A DNA stretch of 64,000 nt, from positions 62,001 through 126,000 of the forward strand of contig NZ_RXOB02000032.1 of the NCBI RefSeq assembly GCF_004143485.2, read 5' to 3'. Source of the stretch: Halorussus amylolyticus. GTDB lineage: Archaea > Halobacteriota > Halobacteria > Halobacteriales > Haladaptataceae. Positions within the stretch are counted from its first letter, which is position 1; every line of letters begins with the position of its first letter. The notes beneath the pieces were generated by a model. The model worked only from the letters and a program-made list of their open reading frames with translations. It did no database searches and had not been told where the DNA came from. Positions 50,809 to 59,874 of the stretch are shown here, piece by piece. Position numbers and translations under genes: made by a program.

Positions 50809-53800
50809 ATGCACCGTCGGACACGTCGCATCCTCGCCGTCGTCCTCTCCATCCTCGTCGTCACCGCCACGCTCACCCCCGCGACTGCAGCTTTTGAACC
50901 CACACATCAAAATGACTCTCCAAGTGTCCTCCCCGAAATCGACATCCCCTTCTTCGGAGATACTTCCGAAAAGAATGGGTCTAACGGAAACGGGAATGGA
51001 AACGGCAACGCTCCGACCCAGACACCATCGACGACGGCCGTCGCAAACGATGCCACGACCACCGTCTCAACTCCCGGTGGCCCCGGCAATGACAATGGAA
51101 ACGGTGGGAACGGTTCGCCCGGGGCTCCGGGTGAAGGGCCGCCCGGAAATGAGAGCGAAAATACCTCCGACTCTCCGGGTGGCGGCCCTCCCGAGAATCG
51201 CAGTGGTGGCCCACCAGACAACCCCGGTGGAGGGCCGCCAGATAACCCTGGGAACGGCCCACCGGAGAATCCGGGCGGCGGACCACCGGATGACCGAGGT
51301 GGCGGTCCACCAGATAATCCGGGTGGGGGTCCGCCGTCGTGGGCCGGGCCGCCGAGTTCGGACGACGAGCGCGGGCCACCCGACTGGGTGCAGAGTTCCG
51401 AGACACCGCCCGGCCTCGACAAAAACCGCTCAGACCTCGGCACCAACAACAGCGCGTTCGAGAACGCGACCATCAACGTCACCGTCGCAGACAACGCCTC
51501 GGCCGCCGACTACCGTCTCGCGGCTATCGATGCGCTCCAAACAGCTGAGTTCGACGGCCCGGGCAACTCGGCCGCGAGCCACCGGACGGAGGCGCTCGAA
51601 GCCCTCGACGATTCACTCGACTACGTCCTCGACGCGAATCGAACCAACTCGACGCGCTTGTTCGACCTCGACAAACAGGCGAGTACACCCCCGAAATTCG
51701 CGCCGAACGTAACGCGACTGCTCGTGGCATCCGACGAACGCCTCACCCGGAGTGCCATCGCGGACGCCGAACGCGTGAATACGACTCTGCACGCTCGAAA
51801 CATTTCGTTCGACACCGAAGCAGTCCGTGAGAATATCACCGACGCAAAGGACGCCCGCGACCGCGCCGAGCGCTTCCGCGACCGCGGTCAGTACCATACC
51901 GCCATCACCCACTACAAGGTGGCGTGGACGCACGCTCAGCGCGCACTCGACGTGATGGACCTCGCCACGCGCCCGAACGTGACCATCAGTACGCGCGAGG
52001 ATATGCCTCGCGAGGAGAATGCGACGTATCGAGTCGCTGGTCGGGTCTTCGACGTGCGCGGGCACGAACTCGACCCCCTCCGAGTGTCGCTCAACGGCGC
52101 GAATCGCTCCGTCTCGCTCGACGTGAACACCACACCCGGCACGGTCGGCACGTTCGAAACAAATCTCACACTGACTGAGCAGGTCGCCGACATCGACGTG
52201 GTGGCGACCGACCCGAACCGACGCTGGGCGTCCGAGGACAGTGGGGACGCAAACGCGACGAGTAGCGTCAGCCACCTCAAATTAGACGGCGACGGCCTAC
52301 CCGACTGGTACGAACTGAACGTTACGGGTACCGACCCGCTCGACCCCGACAGCAACGCGACCCAGACCTCTCAAAACGAATCGGGGAATAACGCGACCGA
52401 CGGAGCCGAGGACTTCGACAGTGACGGCGAAACCGCCTACGAGGCGTATCGGTTCGGCACCGACCCGCTCGATAATGATACCGACGGCGACGGCCTCCGC
52501 GATGGTTTCGAACTCGATACGCGAGGTATTGACCCGCTCGAAACTGATACTGACAACGACAGCGTGGCTGACCCCGCTGAAGACCCCGACAACGACACAC
52601 TTTCGAACGAGCGCGAGCAGGCCGCGGGAACGAATCCGATTCGAGCCGATACCGATGGTGACGGTCTGAATGATTCGGCGGAGTTGGCGAACGGCACCGA
52701 CCCGCTCGTTCGCGACACCGATGCCGATGGGTTGAACGACAGCGAGGAACTCGTTCTCGGGACCGACCCCACGGATAACGACACCGACGGCGATGGTGTG
52801 CTCGACGGTAACGAGACGTTCTCGACCGAGACAGAAAACGAGTCGGTCGGAGCAGGCGTCGAGATTTCGGGGGAGGGGAATATTGCGGAGACGGTCTCTA
52901 TTGAAAACGAATCGAACGAGCAGATTCAGACTGAAACAGTGTCGAACGCGTCGGCCTCGGAGGTCCTGAACTTCGAGGCTGACGCGGAGTTCGAGGAGGC
53001 AAACCTCTCGATTGAGTACGACGAGACGACGGTGAGCAACGAGAAAGACGTGGCAGTCTACACGTACAACGAGTCCCAGCAGACGTACGTCAAACTCCCC
53101 TCGGAAGTGGATGCAGCGAATAATACGGTGACAGGGACGACACCGCACTTTTCGACGTTTGTGGCAATGAACGCCTCGGCGTGGGAGAAGTACATGGACT
53201 CGCCCGCGAAGCCCGACCCGAACTACGTGCTCGAAGAGTCGTTCGGGAATCTGAGCGGGTGGAACTGTACGGGCGACTGTGAAACGAGTGACGGAAGTGC
53301 GATTGTCGGTGTTGACGCACCCGAGACAGCGAGCGCACTGAAAAGCGGCGACTCAGCCCAGGACGATGGAGCGGGTATCGAGTGTATTCCGACGCCCGAC
53401 GGCGACTGTGTCCAGCCGCCAGACGATGGAGACGACGACGGAACCGGGGGCGATGATGATGAGAGCGACGACGATGGTGGCGGAACCGGTGACGACGACC
53501 TGTGCATCTACATCGAGAGGTGTCCGGGCCACGGTGACGACGGCGGTGATGATGACCCGGAGGAGACAACGACCACACCGGAAGATGACGACCCCCAGAA
53601 CGGTGGTGGCGGGTCGCCTGACCCCCCGACACAACTCGGGTCGGCCGAACTTGACCGTTCAATTTCGATTCCGGCCGACGCCGTCGAAGTCGATGTCACC
53701 GGATTGGTGTCAGCGTTCGCTGAAGAAAGCAACGCGAGCGCCGAGGTCGCAGTGTCGGTCGGAAGCGAGACGCGGACGATAGTCGACCTCGATGGAGAGA

Positions 53801-56181
53801 ACGGCGAGCGTGTGCATGAGGGTGCGTACATCGACGAGACATTCGAGCCGCCGTCGGGCGAACAGGTAACCATCTGGGTGCGCACGGAGAATCTTTCGGG
53901 TGCGAGCGTTAGTTACGTCGATGTCGAACTCAAGCGTGACAGCGACGGTGACGGCCTGACGAATCGCTTGGAGGAACACGGTATCAAGACGGGTACGGGT
54001 CGGGTGTACACTGACCCGTACGATTCGGATACCGACGGCGACGGGCTCTCAGATGGTGAGGAGGTCGCTGGCTACATCTCGGGATACGTGGATAATGGGT
54101 ACTTCGAACTCGAAAGTGACCCGACGAAAGTCGATTCAGATAGTGATGGACTGGATGACTACGAGGAAACGTACGGTACCCAGACTGTCCGATACACCGA
54201 TTCGCCCCAAAGTTCGAAGCAGTTCCTGAACGCACTCTACGGCGAGACAGATCCGGGCACCTATCTCGACACGCAAAGCGTGCAGACAGACCCCTACGAT
54301 GCCGACACCGACGGCGACGGAATTCCCGATGGCAAAGAAGTCGAGTTCGGGACGAACCCCGCTGCTACGGATACGGATGGCGATGGTATCGCGGATAGTG
54401 AGGAACTCGCAGAAGGCACTGACCCGACAATTCACGATTACAAGGGACCGGAGATCGATGTCTTCCGTGCGAACTTCGGGACCGATGGTGGAGAGACGAC
54501 GTATTCGCTCGGATACTCGGCCGATGACCCGAGCGGGCTCGATACGACGGCGGTGGTGAAAGGCGACGAGGTACGGTTTAGCGAGCAGTTCGACGACGCC
54601 CCCGAAGCCTACAGCGCTAGCACGCAGTTCCAGACGGGCGTGCTCGAATCGACGTTCGATGGGGTGTTCGGCACGACCGTGACGGTTCGCGCGAGCGACC
54701 GCCATGCCAACACGCACCAGCGCGTTGGAATGGAGCGGTCGAACTTCTACGGCACACTCGCAGGCGAGTTGGGGTCGATGGCCGATGAGGACACCGCAGG
54801 CAATCTCGGCCTGCTGTCGGGATTCACCGCGGGCATGGGCGGGACCGCCCGCACGATTGAGGCGATTGCTGACGACCCGTTCGGGGTCTTAGGCGCACTC
54901 GGGCAGCTGGTCGAGGTGATGACCGACCTCGGTCTGCTCTCGAAGTTGCTGGCGGCGATGCCCCAACAGATGGTCGAGGACGTGAAAGAAAAGCAGGATC
55001 GGAACAATCCGTACGACCCCGCCACGGAGACGAGCCACTATCAGACGTTCGAGACGGGCTACTACCTCGGATATGGGGTTTACTTCCTCGCGTCGATGGT
55101 GGTGGGCGACCAGGCCACGAAGTCGATTAAGAGTTCGACTCAGTTCCAGAAAGTGGTCGAGAGACTCGACAGCAATGGCCGAGTGACGCAGGCGAATCGG
55201 TATCTCGACACGGCGAAAGGCCGGACGACCGAGCCCGTCAAGAAAGGCGGATACAGGCTGGGTGCGCGTGCGGCGAAAGGGAGTCTCCACTTAGGGAAAG
55301 CGAGTGGGCGGCAAGTACTGTCGGGGGTGAAGACGGCAGGCCAGCAGTATCGCGTCTATCAAAAGCTCTCAGACGCGAATGGAGTCGCACTGTCCAAGAT
55401 CGACGGATTCACTGAGCGAACCCAGCGGAAGCTCGGTCGGGGAATCGCACGAGGAGAGAGTCCGAAAAGGGTCGCCGACGGTGGGCAAAATTATGTGGAT
55501 CTACTCGATGAGCTTGATGACGTTGACCCTAAGACAGCTAGACGGCTGAATAAAATCGAACGGGACGGCAGGGACGTTGCGCCTCTCGTTCGGGCGTACA
55601 AGCGCGACGACATCGGTGGGAACGACCTTCGGCGGGCGTCGAAGTTGATGGATGATAGTAACGAGGAGTATTTGGGTGACTCTGATTTGAGTGCCCAGCA
55701 ACTCCTCGAAATCGAGGAGAGAAGTGGCGATCTGAGTACAACAGAACTTGTTGTTGAAGATATAGATGGGAACGTTCGGTGGATGGAGTTGGGTGACCAC
55801 GACGGCGGTTGGATCCACATCACCAGTCGTCACGTGCTCGGTAGTACGGATCTTCAAACGACAGGGAAAACTTCCTTCTTCCCTCTCGGACAAACTGTCC
55901 AAGGGCGAAAATTACCGGATACTATATCCGAGACTGAATTAAAAAGGATTATCGTCAAAGCAGTGAAGGACCCCGATCAGGAATCAAAATATAATGACAA
56001 GTACTACTTCGAGCCGACTAACAACGGATACCCGTATTCTGGGATTGGGAAAATGCGGGTGCTAGTTAATAATGATGGCTCAGTTGAAACCGCTATTCCT
56101 CTGGAAGGCGACGCAGTTAGGAAGTGGCGTCCCGATCTCTTAGAGGGAAGAGGTGGCTGGGAGGATATCCATGATGACTGA
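50809..56181 (+). CDS. Giant secreted protein with Ca-binding repeats and a C-terminal nuclease-toxin-like domain
   Basis: 1790 residues. Residues 1-28 are a Sec-type signal peptide ([20 protein letters not shown]). Residues about 95-190 are a Gly/Pro/Asn-rich stalk of GGGPPDNP-type repeats. Residues about 490-670 and 1040-1210 carry DxDxDGxxD thrombospondin-3-like repeats that bind calcium, separated by a beta-rich part and an Asp/Gly-rich linker. An Ig-like stretch, a helical Gly/Ala-rich section with one hydrophobic segment ([17 protein letters not shown]) and a charged helical region follow. The last 145 residues ([40 protein letters not shown]) resemble EndoU/barnase-like (BECR) toxin domains. 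A putative immunity gene overlaps its end. Probably a contact-dependent or secreted polymorphic toxin; activity untested. Confidence 0.8.
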   Translation: MHRRTRRILAVVLSILVVTATLTPATAAFEPTHQNDSPSVLPEIDIPFFGDTSEKNGSNGNGNGNGNAPTQTPSTTAVANDATTTVSTPGGPGNDNGNGGNGSPGAPGEGPPGNESENTSDSPGGGPPENRSGGPPDNPGGGPPDNPGNGPPENPGGGPPDDRGGGPPDNPGGGPPSWAGPPSSDDERGPPDWVQSSETPPGLDKNRSDLGTNNSAFENATINVTVADNASAADYRLAAIDALQTAEFDGPGNSAASHRTEALEALDDSLDYVLDANRTNSTRLFDLDKQASTPPKFAPNVTRLLVASDERLTRSAIADAERVNTTLHARNISFDTEAVRENITDAKDARDRAERFRDRGQYHTAITHYKVAWTHAQRALDVMDLATRPNVTISTREDMPREENATYRVAGRVFDVRGHELDPLRVSLNGANRSVSLDVNTTPGTVGTFETNLTLTEQVADIDVVATDPNRRWASEDSGDANATSSVSHLKLDGDGLPDWYELNVTGTDPLDPDSNATQTSQNESGNNATDGAEDFDSDGETAYEAYRFGTDPLDNDTDGDGLRDGFELDTRGIDPLETDTDNDSVADPAEDPDNDTLSNEREQAAGTNPIRADTDGDGLNDSAELANGTDPLVRDTDADGLNDSEELVLGTDPTDNDTDGDGVLDGNETFSTETENESVGAGVEISGEGNIAETVSIENESNEQIQTETVSNASASEVLNFEADAEFEEANLSIEYDETTVSNEKDVAVYTYNESQQTYVKLPSEVDAANNTVTGTTPHFSTFVAMNASAWEKYMDSPAKPDPNYVLEESFGNLSGWNCTGDCETSDGSAIVGVDAPETASALKSGDSAQDDGAGIECIPTPDGDCVQPPDDGDDDGTGGDDDESDDDGGGTGDDDLCIYIERCPGHGDDGGDDDPEETTTTPEDDDPQNGGGGSPDPPTQLGSAELDRSISIPADAVEVDVTGLVSAFAEESNASAEVAVSVGSETRTIVDLDGENGERVHEGAYIDETFEPPSGEQVTIWVRTENLSGASVSYVDVELKRDSDGDGLTNRLEEHGIKTGTGRVYTDPYDSDTDGDGLSDGEEVAGYISGYVDNGYFELESDPTKVDSDSDGLDDYEETYGTQTVRYTDSPQSSKQFLNALYGETDPGTYLDTQSVQTDPYDADTDGDGIPDGKEVEFGTNPAATDTDGDGIADSEELAEGTDPTIHDYKGPEIDVFRANFGTDGGETTYSLGYSADDPSGLDTTAVVKGDEVRFSEQFDDAPEAYSASTQFQTGVLESTFDGVFGTTVTVRASDRHANTHQRVGMERSNFYGTLAGELGSMADEDTAGNLGLLSGFTAGMGGTARTIEAIADDPFGVLGALGQLVEVMTDLGLLSKLLAAMPQQMVEDVKEKQDRNNPYDPATETSHYQTFETGYYLGYGVYFLASMVVGDQATKSIKSSTQFQKVVERLDSNGRVTQANRYLDTAKGRTTEPVKKGGYRLGARAAKGSLHLGKASGRQVLSGVKTAGQQYRVYQKLSDANGVALSKIDGFTERTQRKLGRGIARGESPKRVADGGQNYVDLLDELDDVDPKTARRLNKIERDGRDVAPLVRAYKRDDIGGNDLRRASKLMDDSNEEYLGDSDLSAQQLLEIEERSGDLSTTELVVEDIDGNVRWMELGDHDGGWIHITSRHVLGSTDLQTTGKTSFFPLGQTVQGRKLPDTISETELKRIIVKAVKDPDQESKYNDKYYFEPTNNGYPYSGIGKMRVLVNNDGSVETAIPLEGDAVRKWRPDLLEGRGGWEDIHDD

Positions 56182-56677
56182 TATCACAATCGAAATTGAT
56201 TACGGAGAAGGGTTCGAACGGCAAATCAAGAGTGGAACTGCCGATCCGATTGTCGTGATGAGTGTCTATATAGGCGGCAAAGAAGTCAAAAAAGCAGATA
56301 GTTTTATGTCTCGAACAATCGCGGAGTTGCTGGAAGCAGTTGATAGTATCTTTGCTGGTGAAAAACAGATCATTGAGTACACCGGTGGACCGACCTATCT
56401 CGTTTTTGAGCCACGAGATGAGGAAACCATATTTGTAACTGGCTGTGGAGGTTACGAAGCGGCCCATAATCCCGAGGAACGACTCTCAATAGACACGACT
56501 GCTATTTGCGATAAGCGGGCGTGGGTCACTGAACTCGTTCGGGAAGCCGAGGAATATCGGGAGAAAATATTGAATCTAAACCCTGAACTTGAAGATGATA
56601 TGTTTCTCCAGCGAATTCAAGCTAGTATCGCGAACGCCAACCGTTACCTTGATGAATCAGAAAATAAACCAAAATAA
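56171..56677 (+). CDS. Putative immunity protein for the C-terminal toxin domain
   Basis: 168 residues from an ATG that overlaps the end of the giant gene by 11 nt. It is acidic and mixed alpha/beta: [40 protein letters not shown] and [20 protein letters not shown]. No known family. The translational overlap with a toxin-like C-terminus and the presence of a paralogue downstream (57959-58485) argue for an immunity role. Composition is lower in GC than its neighbours, as is common for such cassettes. Confidence 0.6.
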   Translation: MMTDITIEIDYGEGFERQIKSGTADPIVVMSVYIGGKEVKKADSFMSRTIAELLEAVDSIFAGEKQIIEYTGGPTYLVFEPRDEETIFVTGCGGYEAAHNPEERLSIDTTAICDKRAWVTELVREAEEYREKILNLNPELEDDMFLQRIQASIANANRYLDESENKPK

Positions 56678-57055
56678 CTCGTTCGTCCGATCGGAAGATT
56701 ACTGTTATTAGGCAAGCCTTAGCTGATGAAATACTCCGTCTCTCTCACGAAGCAATCGACAAAGAACTAATCTTGACCCTGACGTAGGTGACCACCATCA
56801 AATCCGTGAATTTCGGGAGTACCTCCAAGAACGGGAAGAAACACTGTAGAGCAAAAAATATAAGACACACAAGAGATTTAACGATAATGGCTATCGAAAC
56901 GTATTATCACGAACGCTGTAGCGAGTGCGGGGCCATCTGGGGTGCCCTAAAAAGTAGGGACGTCGATTATAGTGATTGCTTGAACACGAATGAAGACAGA
57001 CGACGTAAAAATACTCAAGTAAACCCCATATTCCTCGTCAAAGAGACATTCCGAA
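56678..57055. other. Interval with short decayed reading frames
   Basis: Pieces in shifting frames read ADEILRLSHEAIDKEL and DVGDHHQIREFREYLQEREE before a stop, as if from the end of another small cassette protein. From 56887 a frame MAIETYYHERCSECGAIWGA runs past the next gene's start; its Cys pair is suggestive but the frame overlaps a better gene. Confidence 0.4.
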
Positions 57056-57754
57056 ATGAAAAACGAATCGTTCGTCGCCAACCGGGTCGACATCGACACG
57101 GCATGGGTCTTCAAGACGGTATCGGACGCCGAACCGTCCGCAAACATCGAAGAAGCCGTCTCTCTCGTCAACGACCTGCTCGCTTCTTTTGATGGATTCG
57201 TCTGTCCGACGAACACAGAGTACGTGCTGTGGATTCCCGAACCCGACTCGGACGGGGATGTCCCGGTAACAGGTAAGATTGAGTCGCCTAACGGACTAAC
57301 CGCCGCCGAGATAACCACGGAACTCCGTGAGTATACGGACGGCGGAACGGGGACGTTCCGGCGACTCACAATCAATGGAAATAGGACACGAATCGACCTC
57401 AAAGACGGTGAGCATCTAATAGACGCGACATCCGATCGGTATCGCCAATGGACGGGTGAGGAGGTTATAGACCAGTCGCCTGTCGAAGACGTGTTTCGAA
57501 TCGACGTGTTCTATAACGATAGTTCGGACGATAGGTGCAACTATTATCAGATCGCCGTTTGGACGTACACCGACATCTGGTTCGAAGACACCGAACTCGG
57601 TGAGCGGAACCGCGAACGATTGGCGGTAGCACTTGACCGATTGGTCGATGCTCTTGATGTGATCTGCGTCGACTTTGAGTCTCGGGTTATTTCCGAACAC
57701 AGCCTGAAGCAGGGGGAGTTTTCGAATCTCTTCCCCGACAGAAAGAGCGAGTAA
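57056..57754 (+). CDS. Uncharacterised protein in the toxin/immunity region
   Basis: 232 residues, acidic, with no signal peptide. FVANRVDIDTAWVFKTVSDA, YVLWIPEPDSDGDVPVTGKI, RLTINGNRTRIDLKDGEHLI and YYQIAVWTYTDIWFEDTELG alternate strands and helices. No family recognised. Its position between an immunity-like gene and its broken paralogue makes another immunity or accessory function possible. Confidence 0.6.
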   Translation: MKNESFVANRVDIDTAWVFKTVSDAEPSANIEEAVSLVNDLLASFDGFVCPTNTEYVLWIPEPDSDGDVPVTGKIESPNGLTAAEITTELREYTDGGTGTFRRLTINGNRTRIDLKDGEHLIDATSDRYRQWTGEEVIDQSPVEDVFRIDVFYNDSSDDRCNYYQIAVWTYTDIWFEDTELGERNRERLAVALDRLVDALDVICVDFESRVISEHSLKQGEFSNLFPDRKSE

Positions 57755-57958
57755 CGAACACCGCTCCCGCTGCCAACATTCAAGCGTCGCCGTGTCTAAC
57801 GTCTCTCTGAGCAGGCTAGCGGCTTGAATGGACACAACCGCTACAACCTCCTCGTTTCTCAAACTGTGCTGACTAGACGGTGCGGTGAAACCAGACTCGT
57901 GGTTAAAGATTCAGATAAAAAGATTATTTAGCTCAAAAAGGGAGACTCCACAACAAGA

Positions 57959-58485
57959 TTGGCGAAAATAAGTAAAAAGCATCTACAGGACTTCATCGAG
58001 AAGTACGGCGGTGTCGATGACGAAGTTGAGTACACGGAGAACTTCCAGCAACGGTTTGTGCCGAGAATGACTCGGATCCGTTCGGTCCTTTAATAGTCAC
58101 GGTCGATGGAGTGTATCTGATCGGAACCGACGATACGCACGTCGGTGTGTGGCTATCGGAAGACCTCGCGCGTCTCCTCGCTACCACGGAGGCAATCGTC
58201 ACGGATTCTGAAACGATGCTTACGTTCCGCACCGGCCCGTCATATCTCGTAATCGAACCTCATGACGATGCCGAGACAGTAAACCTCACCCAGTTCCTCC
58301 TCTACTCGGGCGTTGAAGATCCCGACAAGCGACTCCCGATAGAGGAGACGTCCACAGTTTCAAAGCAGGCGTGGATCGAAGAATTGGTTCGGGTCAACCC
58401 AGACATGGTCAGGGTAACTGCGGCCTTCCCTGAAGGCGAAGGTTCGGCAGTGAAACAATGGTCTAGTGGGCTCGAAAAAAGATAA
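57959..58485 (+). pseudogene. Frameshifted paralogue of the putative immunity gene
   Basis: From a TTG start, KKHLQDFIEKYGGVDDEVEY and TENFQQRFVP run in one frame. The product continues one frame over as AENDSDPFGPLIVTVDGVYL, GPSYLVIEPHDDAETVNLTQ and SKQAWIEELVR. The second part aligns with the intact gene ([31 protein letters not shown]). A single-base loss near 58065 would explain the break. The 3' part can still be translated from a GTG at 58111. Confidence 0.65.
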
Positions 58486-58517
58486 ATTTTTGTCGTTAGT
58501 TCATGAAGTCCTGTTAA

Positions 58518-59387
58518 ATGGAAGACACGACCGTAGACCGCGGTCAAGAGAGCCACGCTCTCGACCACGAGGATGATTTCGGACCGACTGCTGCCCCCAG
58601 CGATGAGTTCTTTGCAGTTGTCGACCGCGAGGTGCTCGCGGCGTTAGCCGACGTATTCAGCCACGTCGGACCCAACGCCCTCCTCTTCGTGGAAGCCAGC
58701 GAAGGTCTCAAAGCTCGAGGGATGAGCAAGCACTGCTACTGGCCGTACGTGGATATTCCCGTTGACTCGTTCCAGGTCTTCCAAACGGAGGGGGTCAAGC
58801 TCGGACTAGACACGGACGCCCTCGCAAGCGCACTTGACACCACTGACCCAGGCGAGCGTGTAGCACTTCACTACTCACCTACGGCCGGGTTCGAACTGGA
58901 CACGGGGCGCGAAAGGTTCGATATCGACGGGGAGCGACCGCCGTTCGACGATTCGGACGACCAGCGGGAATCGATTCTCGAAACGTACTGGACGTACAAA
59001 CACGTCGACTTTGTGATTCCGTCGGGGCGACTGGAAGCGCTGGTGAACCTCATACGGCCACATCAGCACGTGCTCATCGAAAGCGACCTCGATACGGAAT
59101 GCGTTACGTTCACATTCGTGGACGCACCGGACGACCGCCCCCAGTTAGAGTTTGAGGCCACCCCGGATGATTTAGTAGAGTCTCCGTTCCTTCCCCACTG
59201 GAATAACTCGATAGCTCCGGAGAGCAAGATCTGTACGGAGTCACTGGCCCCGGCGATTGAGCCAATGCGTGGACCCGTAACAGTCCACCACAATGGCATG
59301 TTCGGGGTCCCGACAATGTTCGAGTACACTCGGGCGAACGGGCGCGTCTCTGTTGTCGCCTCGATCATGCACAAAATCGGCGAGTAG
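58518..59387 (+). CDS. Divergent PCNA-like sliding-clamp protein
   Basis: 289 residues. After 25 acidic residues, EFFAVVDREVLAALADVFSH, LLFVEASEGLKARGMSK, YVDIPVDSFQVF and VKLGLDTDALASALDTTDPG repeat the order of the PCNA N-domain. The second half has HVDFVIPSGRLEALVNLIRP and ends with GPVTVHHNGMFGVPTMFEYT followed by VSVVASIMHKI, like the PCNA C-terminus. Overall similarity is low. It may form a clamp for the element's polymerase or bind host clamp partners. It is not adjacent to a primase-polymerase gene here. Confidence 0.6.
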   Translation: MEDTTVDRGQESHALDHEDDFGPTAAPSDEFFAVVDREVLAALADVFSHVGPNALLFVEASEGLKARGMSKHCYWPYVDIPVDSFQVFQTEGVKLGLDTDALASALDTTDPGERVALHYSPTAGFELDTGRERFDIDGERPPFDDSDDQRESILETYWTYKHVDFVIPSGRLEALVNLIRPHQHVLIESDLDTECVTFTFVDAPDDRPQLEFEATPDDLVESPFLPHWNNSIAPESKICTESLAPAIEPMRGPVTVHHNGMFGVPTMFEYTRANGRVSVVASIMHKIGE

Positions 59388-59874
59388 ACTCCGACGCGAG
59401 GACGAACTTCGAATGGTTCGAAGCGGTGCCGTACTCGCGTAATCGACACGGCGAGTGGGCCAACACGCCCTTGCTGCATTCGTAGCCCAGTACCTCAGTA
59501 CGGGCGTGGCGACCGAAGTCTACATTCACACGACGGATATCGCCGGTGGCGAGGAAGCCAAAACTGTCCTGGAGAGTGAGGGTACGAGGACTCAGTCACG
59601 TTGATCAATGGCATCCGGTTCATTGAAGATTTAGACTCAGACAACAGTTGGCGCTATTTGGTTTTTAATAGTGGACCACTACTGAGAATCCGCGGCCGCT
59701 CGGCGACCGCGCTCGCTCACTGTGTTCGCTCGCGCGGTTACCAAAGCCAACGGAGTCCGTTCATTGCGCGGGTAATTGTTGGGTGAGGATTCAAGAACAT
59801 CAGGCAGAACTCTGTCTATCCTTCGCCCCCTCGAACGTTTAGACGGTTTCGGGAGGACTCCGGCGTAGTAGGAG
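59388..59874. other. Interval with one small possible remnant and a flank repeat
   Basis: A + frame at about 59455-59604 reads VGQHALAAFVAQYLSTGVAT, EVYIHTTDIAGGEEAKTVLE and a stop; it looks like the end of a small protein, without a recognised family. The rest is non-coding apart from the palindromic repeat at 59699-59745. Confidence 0.4.
59699..59745. repeat. Palindromic flank repeat, copy 2
   Basis: GACCGCGC and GCGCGGTT pair around TCGCTCACTGTGTTCGCTC. Same orientation as copy 1 at 50611. It lies 310 nt downstream of the PCNA-like gene. Confidence 0.75.

Noticed and set aside
56788-57192. 134-residue frame with a Cys pair before the 57-kb gene
   Set aside because: Most of it overlaps the better supported frame starting at 57056 and becomes Arg-rich there; only the first 50 codons look protein-like.
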